Of a stretch of DNA of 64,000 nucleotides, positions 57,016 through 64,000 are shown one piece after another. Numbering within the stretch: the stretch's first letter is position 1; every line of letters starts with the position of its first letter. A program made the translations under genes and the position numbers. The stretch is from Bog-756 sp963753905. Lineage in GTDB: Bacteria > Actinomycetota > Acidimicrobiia > Acidimicrobiales > RAAP-2. The notes under the pieces are model-generated. The model was not told the DNA's origin, ran no database searches, and saw nothing but the letters and a program-made list of their open reading frames with translations. The DNA lies in the NCBI GenBank assembly GCA_963753905.1, contig CAVWDZ010000001.1, forward strand, positions 2,480,001 to 2,544,000. The letters run 5' to 3'.

Positions 57016-58805
57016 CGTGCCTGCCCGACGGGTTTGGCCGACAGCGCGACCGGGGTGCCGGTTCCCTCGTCGGCGAGGGTGCCGCGCAACTCGTCGTTGG
57101 GGACGCGCCGCGCCCAGTTGGCGAACGTCTCGTCGTCGCGGCGCTCGGCCTGGTAGCGGCGGACCACCCGCAGCAGCGCCTCGGGCACCTCGGTGACCGG
57201 CCGCGCGTGCTCGACCCAGTCGAGGAAGCCGGCATCGGTCCCGAGCGAGCCGCCGAGACCGATGTCGACCGCCTCGGACAGGTGATCCCCCACATGGGCG
57301 ACCTCGCCACGCAGGCCGATGTCGGCGATCTGGGGCTGCGCGCAGCTGGCCGAGCATCCCGAGAAGTGCATCCGGATGATCCCCGCGTCCGCTCGGGCAG
57401 GCGTCGGGGCTCCGGGGACCGGAGGCGCTCCCACCGGCTCGCCGGCCAGCTGCTCGTCGAGATAGCGGGCCCACTTGACCGCCCGCTCCTTGGTCTCGAC
57501 GATGGCGTAGCGGCAGAACTCGGACCCGGTGCAGGCCACCGCACCACGGGTGAAGGGCCCGGGGAATGGGGAGTACTTGGCCAACAGGTCTTCGGCGAGC
57601 AGGGCGTCGAGCCCGTCCCCGTGGACCCCGGTCAGGATGAGGTTCTGGTCGGTGCCGATCCGGAGGGTGCCGTCCCCGTAGGTCTCGGCGAGGCGGGCCG
57701 CCTCCACCAGCTCGATCCCGTTCATCCGGCCGACCGGCACCGAGCACCCGACGTAGAAGACGCCGTCCTCCTTCTGGGCGTGCACCCCGACGTGGTCTCC
57801 GCGGTAGCGGCGGGTGAGCTCCACACCGGACGGGACGAGCTCGAAGCGGGCGCGCGCGGCGAGCTCCTGCCGGAACCCCTCGGGGCCGAGCTCCTGGACC
57901 AGGTAGCGCATGCGGGCGAGCCCCCGGTTCTCGCGGTTCCCGAGCTCGCCGAAGAGCTGCGCGACGGCCCGGGTGACCTCGACCGCCTGGCCCTGCTCCA
58001 CGAACACGTCCACGTCCGATGCCATCCGCTCGCCGTCGGAGAGGCCGCCACCCACCAGGAGGTTGAAGCCGAGGGTCCCGTCGGCCGCACGCGCCGGCCA
58101 GAGACCGATGTCGTTGATCTCGGCCTGGGCGCAGTCCTCCACGCACCCGGTCACCGAGATCTTGAACTTGCGGGGCAGATTGGCGTATTCGCGGTTGCCG
58201 GTGAAGAAGGCGGACACCGCGCGGGCGGTCGGGAAGGCGTCGAACGCCTCTGCGGCGTCGACACCGGAGACCGGGCAGCAGAGGACGTTGCGGGCAGAGT
58301 CGCCGCACGCCTGCACGGTGGTCAGGCCGACCGCGGCGAAGCGCCGCCAGATACGCGGGATGTCCTCGATCCGCAGCCAGTGGATCTGCACGGTCTGGCG
58401 GGTGGTGAGGTCTGCGAAGCGCGAGCCGAAGACCCTGCTCTCGGTGCCGTCGGGCCCCTCGCCGAACGCGTCGGCCACCACCCCGATCTCGCGGGCCTGT
58501 GGGGCGGTGAGGAACCCCCCGGGCACCTTGACCCGCATCATGAAGGCGTCGCCCCCCTGCTTCTGCGGGTAGATCCCGGCCCACTTGAGGCGTTCGACCT
58601 CGCCGGGCACCTTGGCGATGGCCGCCGGGCCCTCCTTCGCGTAGGTGTCGATGATGGCGTCGGCGATCTCGAGGGGGTGGCGCGCCAGCTTCCACTGCTC
58701 GATCTCGTTGAGCTCGCCCTGGGTCCGATAGGGATTGACGAAGGGCATCGGACGGTCGGTGCCGCGGATGTGGAGCCCGTAGAGCTCGTCGCGGTCCTTC
58801 GTCAT
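57012..58805 (-). CDS. Siroheme-dependent sulfite/nitrite reductase
   Basis: This 597-aa reductase has two ferredoxin-like halves and the [4Fe-4S]-siroheme cysteines 'VACTGSEFCRYA' and 'FSGCSASCAQPQIADIGL' (CxxxxxC ... CxxxC). The first half has 'KISVTGCVEDCAQAEINDIGL'. It is monomeric-type (NirA/Sir) and reduces sulfite to sulfide, or nitrite to ammonia. The CysH gene upstream and a siroheme-synthase domain gene nearby favour sulfite. It is fused in translation to the FrhB-like gene. Confidence 0.9.
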   Translation of the reverse strand: MTKDRDELYGLHIRGTDRPMPFVNPYRTQGELNEIEQWKLARHPLEIADAIIDTYAKEGPAAIAKVPGEVERLKWAGIYPQKQGGDAFMMRVKVPGGFLTAPQAREIGVVADAFGEGPDGTESRVFGSRFADLTTRQTVQIHWLRIEDIPRIWRRFAAVGLTTVQACGDSARNVLCCPVSGVDAAEAFDAFPTARAVSAFFTGNREYANLPRKFKISVTGCVEDCAQAEINDIGLWPARAADGTLGFNLLVGGGLSDGERMASDVDVFVEQGQAVEVTRAVAQLFGELGNRENRGLARMRYLVQELGPEGFRQELAARARFELVPSGVELTRRYRGDHVGVHAQKEDGVFYVGCSVPVGRMNGIELVEAARLAETYGDGTLRIGTDQNLILTGVHGDGLDALLAEDLLAKYSPFPGPFTRGAVACTGSEFCRYAIVETKERAVKWARYLDEQLAGEPVGAPPVPGAPTPARADAGIIRMHFSGCSASCAQPQIADIGLRGEVAHVGDHLSEAVDIGLGGSLGTDAGFLDWVEHARPVTEVPEALLRVVRRYQAERRDDETFANWARRVPNDELRGTLADEGTGTPVALSAKPVGQAR

Positions 58806-58820
58806 CTGGGGAGGGTCATC

Positions 58821-59537
58821 TCAGACGTGCAGGCCGCACTCGACCTTGTCCGAGTCGGCCCACCGTCCGGCACGCGGGTCCTCGCCCTCGCCGACCGGGC
58901 GGGTGGTCGGCGCGCAGCCGATGGAGAGGTAGCCCTGCGAGAGCAGCGGGTGCTGGGGGATGCCGTGATCACGCGCGTAGCCGGCCACGTCCTGCTCTGT
59001 CCACGTCGCCAACGGGTTGATCTTGACCATGCCCCAGCTCTCGTCGAAGGCGACGATCGGGGCGTGACGCCGGGTGGGTGCGTCGACCCGCTTGAGGCCG
59101 GTCACCCACGCCTCCTTGCCCGCGAGGGCCTCGCGCAACGGGCGCACCTTGCGGAACTCACAGCACTGGGACGTCCCACAGGGGTGGCCCTCGGCGCCGG
59201 CCACCGGGGAGGTCACGGTCAGGTTGAGGCCGTAGCGCTCGCGGATCAGCTCGACGTACTCGAGGGTCTCGGGGAAGTGGGACCCGGTATCGAGGAAGAT
59301 GACCTCGATGTCCGGATCGACCGCGACCGCGATGTCCACGAGCACGGCCTCCTGGAAGGAGCACGACAGGGCGAGCTTCGGGCCGAACCGTTCGATGGCC
59401 CAGGCCATGATGAGGCCCGCGGGAGCCGTCTCGAACGCGGCCGACCGCTCGGCCATCTCGTTGCGCAGCCGCGCCTCCGCAGGGTCCTCGGCCATCTGCG
59501 CGAGCTTCGTCCGGTAGTCCACCACGCTCAGCTTCAC
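58821..59537 (-). CDS. cysH: Phosphoadenylyl/adenylyl-sulfate reductase
   Basis: This 238-aa enzyme has the PAPS-binding 'SCSFQEAVLVDI' and 'FLDTGSHFPETL', the Fe-S cysteines 'CGTSQCCEFRKVRPL', and a second pair in 'SIGCAPTT' and 'VECGLH'. The CC...CxxC set marks an Fe-S-containing APS-type reductase using thioredoxin. GTG 59537 has GAGGGAGA 7 nt upstream. It is the first gene of the sulfur operon: cysH, then the reductase (15-nt gap), then the FrhB-like gene. Confidence 0.92.
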   Translation of the reverse strand: MKLSVVDYRTKLAQMAEDPAEARLRNEMAERSAAFETAPAGLIMAWAIERFGPKLALSCSFQEAVLVDIAVAVDPDIEVIFLDTGSHFPETLEYVELIRERYGLNLTVTSPVAGAEGHPCGTSQCCEFRKVRPLREALAGKEAWVTGLKRVDAPTRRHAPIVAFDESWGMVKINPLATWTEQDVAGYARDHGIPQHPLLSQGYLSIGCAPTTRPVGEGEDPRAGRWADSDKVECGLHV

Positions 59538-59870
59538 GGCACTCTCCCTCTTCCGGAGGCGATCCGGCGGCTTGCCGCCATCACCCTTCCGACCATCCCG
59601 GTGCATCCACACCTGCCCATACAAAACCCGATTGGATCCCTCAACATTCCCGGCACCCGGACCGACCCTCCGGCCACCCACGAGCGGCGCCCGGAGCCGA
59701 CCGTGGCCTCCCGGTGCCTCTACCACGACTATACATGACTAACCAGATCAGGTTTTAGCAGAATCGCTGCGGACCGGCCAGCGGGACCGACGGCCGCCAC
59801 GCCGCGAGACTGGACCGGGCCGCCGGGGCCGCTCCGGCGGCCACACCGAGGACAGGGACACACCGAACCG
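59538..59870. promoter_or_regulatory. Divergent regulatory region of sulfur genes
   Basis: The region separates cysH (minus) from the siroheme-synthase-domain gene (plus). On the minus strand TATAGT (59736-59731) is a good -10, with TGG-TTAG upstream. The A/T-rich stretch around 59725-59765 stands out in otherwise GC-rich DNA. No riboswitch structure is evident to me. Confidence 0.4.
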
Positions 59871-60590
59871 ATGACCACCCCCGAGCCGCCTTCCGGGTCA
59901 GCCCCCACCGGGGCCGGTCCGGCTCTGCGCTATCCGGTCTCCCTCGACCTGGTCGGCGCCGCCTGCCTGGTCGTGGGGGGAGGCCCGGTGGCCGCCCGCA
60001 AGGTCCGGGGCCTCCTCGACGCGGGGGCCGCGGTCACCCTGGTCGCCCCCGAGGTCGGCCCCGAGGTGGGTGCCCTGACGGGCGCCGGCGGCGACGCGGA
60101 CCCGCACGGCGGGGAGACCCGAGCGGGCAGCCTCTCGGTCGAGACCCGCCCCTACCGCGCCGGCGAGGCGGCCGGCTACCGCCTCGTGGTGGCGGCCACC
60201 GGGGTCTCCGCTGTCGACGCAGGGGTGGTCGCCGACGCCCGCGACGGCGGCGTCCTGGTCAACCTCGCCTCGGGCCGTGCACCGGGCACCGTCGAGCTGC
60301 CCGCCGTCCACCGGGCCGGGCCGATCACCCTGAGCGTCTCGACCGGCGGTACGAGCCCGGCGCTCGCCGGGTGGTTGCGGGACCGGGCCGCCGCGGCACT
60401 CGGGCCCGAGATCGCTGCGCTCGCGGCGCTGGTCGGCGATGCCCGCACCTCGCTGCGGGCGGCCGGCCGCACCGACGGGTCGGTGGCGTGGAGCGAGGCC
60501 ATCGACCGGGTGGCTCCCCTCGTCGCCGAGGGACGCATCGAGGAGGCACGGGCGCTGCTGGCCCGGTTCCTCGGCACCGACCCGGACTGA
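59871..60590 (+). CDS. Siroheme synthase N-domain (precorrin-2 dehydrogenase/ferrochelatase)
   Basis: This 239-aa protein has the NAD-binding N-domain of CysG/Met8: 'RYPVSLDLVGAACLVVGGGPVAARKVRGLLDAGAAVTLVAPEV', then 'VVAATGVSAVDAGVVADARDGGVLVNLAS' and 'LSVSTGGTSPALAGWLRDRAAAALG'. It lacks the C-terminal uroporphyrinogen methyltransferase of full CysG, so it should oxidise precorrin-2 and insert iron to give siroheme. Siroheme is the cofactor of the adjacent reductase, and the shared divergent promoter region fits co-regulation. Confidence 0.9.
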   Translation: MTTPEPPSGSAPTGAGPALRYPVSLDLVGAACLVVGGGPVAARKVRGLLDAGAAVTLVAPEVGPEVGALTGAGGDADPHGGETRAGSLSVETRPYRAGEAAGYRLVVAATGVSAVDAGVVADARDGGVLVNLASGRAPGTVELPAVHRAGPITLSVSTGGTSPALAGWLRDRAAAALGPEIAALAALVGDARTSLRAAGRTDGSVAWSEAIDRVAPLVAEGRIEEARALLARFLGTDPD

Positions 60591-60609
60591 GCCGCCGAGC
60601 CTCGCCGGG

Positions 60610-61161
60610 TCAGGGCTTGGCCACCATCACGACCGCGGTCGCCACCAGCGCGAGGGCGAGGACGACGGACACCACGACCACCCGGACGCAGATCGCGGCC
60701 GGGTCGCCCTCCTCGTCCTCCACCGCAGACAGGGCGACCGGTTCCGCCGACCGGCGGGAGACGATGCCCTGGAGCCTGCGCTCCTCCGGCCAGAGCACGG
60801 CCTCTGCCAGGACCGCCACCGCGGCCCATGACGCGAGCCCGCCCAGGATCCACGCGTCGGTGAAGGTCCAGTCGCCCTCGCTCAGGGCCATGAGCGCCAA
60901 TCCGAGGACGGGCACCAGGTAGAGCGCCCGGCCCGCCCAGTTGACCCCGGGACGGTAGTAGCGCACGAGCGCCTCGCCGACGGGTCCGCCGGCGCCGGCC
61001 GACCGCCGCAGCGACAGCGCGAACACACCGGCGGCCACCACCGACCCGAGGGCGATCAGAGCGGCCAGGACATGGGCGAGCAGCAGGAGGTCGTACCCCG
61101 CGTCGTGGGCGTGGAGCATCGCCTGCGCCACCGGCGCGCGGCCCGGGGCCAGGTTGGTCAC
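60610..61161 (-). CDS. Four-helix membrane protein
   Basis: This protein of about 183 aa has four hydrophobic segments, starting with 'YDLLLLAHVLAALIALGSVVAAGVFALSL' and ending with 'VVVVSVVLALALVATAVVMVA'. The family resembles the DUF2269-like proteins but I cannot confirm it. GTG 61161 is the most probable start. It is convergent with the siroheme-synthase gene and divergent from galT. Confidence 0.68.
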   Translation of the reverse strand: MTNLAPGRAPVAQAMLHAHDAGYDLLLLAHVLAALIALGSVVAAGVFALSLRRSAGAGGPVGEALVRYYRPGVNWAGRALYLVPVLGLALMALSEGDWTFTDAWILGGLASWAAVAVLAEAVLWPEERRLQGIVSRRSAEPVALSAVEDEEGDPAAICVRVVVVSVVLALALVATAVVMVAKP

Positions 61162-61360
61162 CCGCCGATTCTGCCACCGCGGCCGGGGCCGTCCCCTGCG
61201 CGGGTGCACCATCCGTGGGCGCCGGAATTGGTAGCTTTGGGGGAGGGTAGCCATCTGATTCGGTCGTCTCTGTCCGGACCGGGTGTCGAACACGGATGCG
61301 AGGTGGCAGCGAGGTGCAGCGACGCGACGGGCCGTGGCCAAGGGGCAGCACGCCCATCTG

Positions 61361-62353
61361 ATGAACCAACTCCGACTCGATCCGCTCACCGGGCGTTGGG
61401 TGGTGGTGAGCACCGACCGCGCCACCAGGCCCCGGGCCTTCGCCCCCAGGATGGCCTCGATCCAGGCCGACACGTCCCGTCCCTGCCCCTTCTGCCCGGG
61501 CAACGAGGAGAGCGTCACCCCGGCCCTCGAAACCCTCGGACCCGATGGCGCCTGGCGGGTCCGGGTGATCCCCAATCTCTACCCGGCCTTCGAGGGGAAC
61601 GCGCCGTTCGTGGTCACCAACCGCGGTCCCGTGTTCACCCAGGCGACCGCGGGCGGCATCCACGAGGTCCTCGTGCTGTCCCCCGACCACCAGAACTCGT
61701 GGTCGATGCTCAGCGACGAGCAGACCGGGGTGGTCATGCGAGCCATCGGCGAACGCATCGCCGAGCACGCGTCCATCGCGGGACTCCGCTACAGCCAGGC
61801 GATCGTGAACGCCGGCCGCGAGGCCGGCGCCTCCATCGAGCATCCCCACGCCCAGCTGCTCGGGATGTCCTTCGTTCCCCGCGAGCTGGTCGAGGAGCAG
61901 GCGGGCTTCGCCCGCTTTGCCGGACGGTGCCTGCTCTGCACCACGGTCGACGCCGAGGAGAACGTGGCCCACCGGGTCGTCTACTCGGACGAGCAGGTCC
62001 TGGTGGTGTGCCCGTTCTGGAGCGGTTCCCCCTACGAGATGCTGGTCATCCCGCGGGCCCACGGGCCGCACCTGCACCACAGCCCGCCCACCGACCTGGT
62101 GGCGGTGGGCAGAGCCCTCAAGATCGCCCTCGACCGCCAGCGCAACGTGCTCGGTGACATCGCCTACAACCTCGTCTTCCACTCGGCCCCGTACCGGGCG
62201 CCCGAGCCCTACCACTGGCACGTCCACGTGGTCCCGAAGCTGACCACGGTGGCCGGCTTCGAGATGGGCACCGGCGTGCTCATCAACATCGTCAACCCGG
62301 AGCAGGCCGCCGAAGAGCTCGCCGCGCCGGTCGCGGTGGCCAACGCGGGCTGA
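61361..62353 (+). CDS. galT: Galactose-1-phosphate uridylyltransferase
   Basis: This 330-aa enzyme has the GalT zinc motif 'CPFCPGNE', the nucleotidyl-carrying 'ASIEHPHAQL' (HPH, active-site His) and the C-terminal 'EPYHWHVHVVPKL' (HxHxH). It transfers UMP between UDP-glucose and galactose-1-phosphate in the Leloir pathway. The length is normal. ATG 61361 is chosen from the conserved N-terminus; an upstream GTG would add about seven residues. Confidence 0.93.
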   Translation: MNQLRLDPLTGRWVVVSTDRATRPRAFAPRMASIQADTSRPCPFCPGNEESVTPALETLGPDGAWRVRVIPNLYPAFEGNAPFVVTNRGPVFTQATAGGIHEVLVLSPDHQNSWSMLSDEQTGVVMRAIGERIAEHASIAGLRYSQAIVNAGREAGASIEHPHAQLLGMSFVPRELVEEQAGFARFAGRCLLCTTVDAEENVAHRVVYSDEQVLVVCPFWSGSPYEMLVIPRAHGPHLHHSPPTDLVAVGRALKIALDRQRNVLGDIAYNLVFHSAPYRAPEPYHWHVHVVPKLTTVAGFEMGTGVLINIVNPEQAAEELAAPVAVANAG

Positions 62354-62401
62354 CCCGGCGACTCGTCCTCTACGCGCGCAGGTCCGCCCGCGCCGCCGAT
62401 C

Positions 62402-64000
62402 TCAGACCAGCTCGAAGCTGAGGGAGCCGTAGGAACCGAGGGTCACCGTGTAGGGCTCCACCCCGATGAGCGGGAAGGCGACCCGGCCGAGCAGCTCGAT
62501 CGGCTGGCGCCCGGCCCACTCCCCGGCGGCAATGGCGGCCGGCTGGGCCATGCGGCTCAGGTTGTGCACGCAGAGGACCGGGTTGCCCGTACCCCGCCCG
62601 CTCCCCGGGCTCCGCCGGTCCGAGCGCACGAAGGCCAGCACCGAGGGATTGGCCGAGGAGACCATCTCGAGGGTGCCGGTGCCGAAGACGGGGAACTCCC
62701 TGCGCACGGCGAGCATCCGGCGCATCCAGTGGAGGAACGAGCTCGGGTTGCGCTGCTGCGCCTCGACGTTGACCCCGGCGAACCCGTAGACGGGGTCCAT
62801 GAGGGGCGGCAGGTAGAGCTGGGCGAAGTCCGCCCGGCTGAACCCGCCGTTGCGGTCCGGGGTCCACTGCATGGGGGTGCGCACCGAGTCCCGGTCACCC
62901 AGGTAGAGGTTGTCCCCCATCTGGATCTCGTCGCCGTAGTAGAGGACCGGGCTGCCCCGCAGGGTGAACAGGACCGAGAAGAGGAGCTCTGCGAGGCGGC
63001 GGTCGAGGTCGAGAAGGGGGGCGAGGCGCCGACCGATCCCCATGTGGCGTTTCATGCGGGGGTCCTTGGCGTACTCGGAGAAGAGGTAGTCGCGCTCCTC
63101 TTCGCTGACCATCTCGAGGGTGAGCTCGTCATGGTTGCGGAGGAAGATCGCCCACTGCCCACCGGGCGGCGCGTCCGGGGTCTGGGCCAGGATCTCGGTG
63201 ATCGGAAAGCACTGCTCTCGACGGACCGCGGTGAACAGCCGCGGCATCAGGGGGAAGTTGAAGCAGAGGTGGCACTCGTCGTCGTCGCCGAAGTACTCGG
63301 CCACGTCGGTCGGCCACCCGTTGGCCTCGGCCAGCAGGATCCGGCCCGGGTAGCGGGCGTCGAGCTCGGCCCGCACCAGCTTGATGAAGGCGTGGGTCTC
63401 CGGGAGGTTCTCGCCGGGGGTGCCGTCGCGCTGGAACAGGTAGGGCACCGCATCGAGCCGGAACCCGTCGAGGCCCAGGTCGAGCCAGAACCGCACCACC
63501 TCGAGCATGGCCTCGACCACCTCGGGGTTCTCGTAGTTGAGATCCGGCTGGTGGGCGTAGAACCGGTGCCAGTAGTACTGGTCGCGCGACGACTCGTAGG
63601 ACCAGTTGGAGCGTTCGACGTCGATGAAGACGACCCTGGCCTCCGGCCACCGCTGGTCGTCGTCGTTCCACACGTACCAGTCGGCCTTCGGGTTGCCGCG
63701 ACTGCTGCGCGACTCGATGAACCAGGGGTGCTGGTCGCTGGTGTGGTTGATGACCAGGTCGGCGACGACCCGGATGCCCCGGCTGTGGGCCTCGTGGAGC
63801 AGCGTCCGGAGGTCGTCGACGGTACCGCTCTCGGGGTGCACCGAGAAGTAGTCGCTGATGTCGTACCCACCGTCCCGCAGCGGCGACGGGTAGAACGGGA
63901 GGAGCCAGAGGCAGTCGACGCCGAGCCACTGGAGGTAGTCGAGCTTGGCGATGAGCCCGGGGATGTCGCCCACCCCGTCGTTGTTGCCGTCGAAGAACCC
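62402..64000 (-). CDS. treS: Trehalose synthase / alpha-amylase family protein, 5' end beyond window
   Basis: The gene runs off the right edge; 532 codons are visible. It is a GH13 enzyme: 'DLVINHTSDQHPWF', 'DGFRLDAVPYLF' (nucleophile Asp), 'LLAEANGWP' (acid Glu) and 'FLRNHDELTLEM' (second Asp). The 'GGYDISDYFSVHPESGTV' opening and the overall pattern match TreS, which interconverts maltose and trehalose. The visible N-terminus starts at the conserved 'GDIPG' region, so only a short part is missing. Confidence 0.88.
   Translation of the reverse strand, partial: GFFDGNNDGVGDIPGLIAKLDYLQWLGVDCLWLLPFYPSPLRDGGYDISDYFSVHPESGTVDDLRTLLHEAHSRGIRVVADLVINHTSDQHPWFIESRSSRGNPKADWYVWNDDDQRWPEARVVFIDVERSNWSYESSRDQYYWHRFYAHQPDLNYENPEVVEAMLEVVRFWLDLGLDGFRLDAVPYLFQRDGTPGENLPETHAFIKLVRAELDARYPGRILLAEANGWPTDVAEYFGDDDECHLCFNFPLMPRLFTAVRREQCFPITEILAQTPDAPPGGQWAIFLRNHDELTLEMVSEEERDYLFSEYAKDPRMKRHMGIGRRLAPLLDLDRRLAELLFSVLFTLRGSPVLYYGDEIQMGDNLYLGDRDSVRTPMQWTPDRNGGFSRADFAQLYLPPLMDPVYGFAGVNVEAQQRNPSSFLHWMRRMLAVRREFPVFGTGTLEMVSSANPSVLAFVRSDRRSPGSGRGTGNPVLCVHNLSRMAQPAAIAAGEWAGRQPIELLGRVAFPLIGVEPYTVTLGSYGSLSFELV

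Noticed and set aside
55750..58695. One 981-codon frame suggesting a fused reductase/FrhB protein
   Set aside because: Its upstream two thirds is out of frame with the reductase motifs; only the part from 57015 down carries FrhB and ferredoxin signatures. The genes overlap and are not fused.

Overview
The window is high-GC DNA from an actinobacterium, probably Acidimicrobiia or a close relative. The evidence is the overall codon use, many GTG/TTG starts, ATGA/GTGA gene overlaps, a SepX/GlpR-like divisome protein, DUF3817 and DUF1707 proteins, and a secreted protein with the 'GYWLVAADGGVFSYGDA' repeats that I associate with that class. No 16S rRNA or other placement marker is present, so the taxonomy is an inference.

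Positions 1-18.3 kb form an accessory island with mixed base composition. Its left part (1-7.4 kb) is the most notable content. It holds a Cas1-family protein with a zinc-ribbon and helix-turn-helix extension (minus strand, running off the left edge). Divergent from it is a tightly packed operon: a small HTH protein, a ParB/HTH protein, an unknown DNA-binding-like protein, an HNH nuclease and a family B DNA polymerase divided into two overlapping genes. Cas1 + PolB + HNH + HTH with no Cas2, no effector and no visible CRISPR array is the gene content of a casposon, a self-synthesising transposon that uses Cas1 as integrase. The casposon would be actinobacterial, with an unusual split polymerase. 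Next comes a P-loop ATPase gene (FunZ/Sll1717-like) broken by two insertion sequences, an IS481-family element and an IS1380-family element placed beside it; the original reading frame can be rebuilt exactly. A giant secreted beta-propeller/Ig-like protein (12.6-18.2 kb) follows, and the island ends at the 3' end of a tRNA-Arg(CCT) gene, a plausible integration site.

From 18.6 kb on the sequence looks like ordinary chromosome. 18.6-21.7 kb is an envelope-stress group (PspC-domain histidine kinase, NarL-type regulator, PspC protein, DUF1707 protein). 21.8-29.4 kb carries an alcohol dehydrogenase, an ABC exporter, an acidic small protein, an old-yellow-enzyme-like oxidoreductase, a CysQ-like phosphatase and an N-acyl-D-amino-acid deacylase. 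29.4-36.1 kb has a PQQ-like propeller lipoprotein divergent from a MalT-type LuxR regulator with a perfect 13-bp-arm palindrome between them, an esterase lipoprotein and a membrane-anchored protein. 36.1-40.7 kb has small membrane proteins, a YgjP-like metallopeptidase, a DMT permease and an ABC-2 exporter.

40.7-50.2 kb is an acyl-CoA catabolic locus: MFS transporter, two acyl-CoA dehydrogenases, two hotdog hydratases, a CoA-transferase, an HMG-CoA-synthase-like/OB-fold fusion and a thiolase. It resembles actinobacterial steroid side-chain operons. 50.3-55.7 kb holds a heme-oxygenase-fold protein, a divisome-like protein, an ABC ATPase, YchF, an EthD protein and a carboxymuconolactone decarboxylase-like protein. 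55.7-60.6 kb is assimilatory sulfur metabolism: CysH, a siroheme sulfite/nitrite reductase translationally coupled to an FrhB-like ferredoxin/flavin protein, and a divergent siroheme-synthase N-domain protein. The window ends with GalT and the 3' part of a trehalose synthase/alpha-amylase gene.
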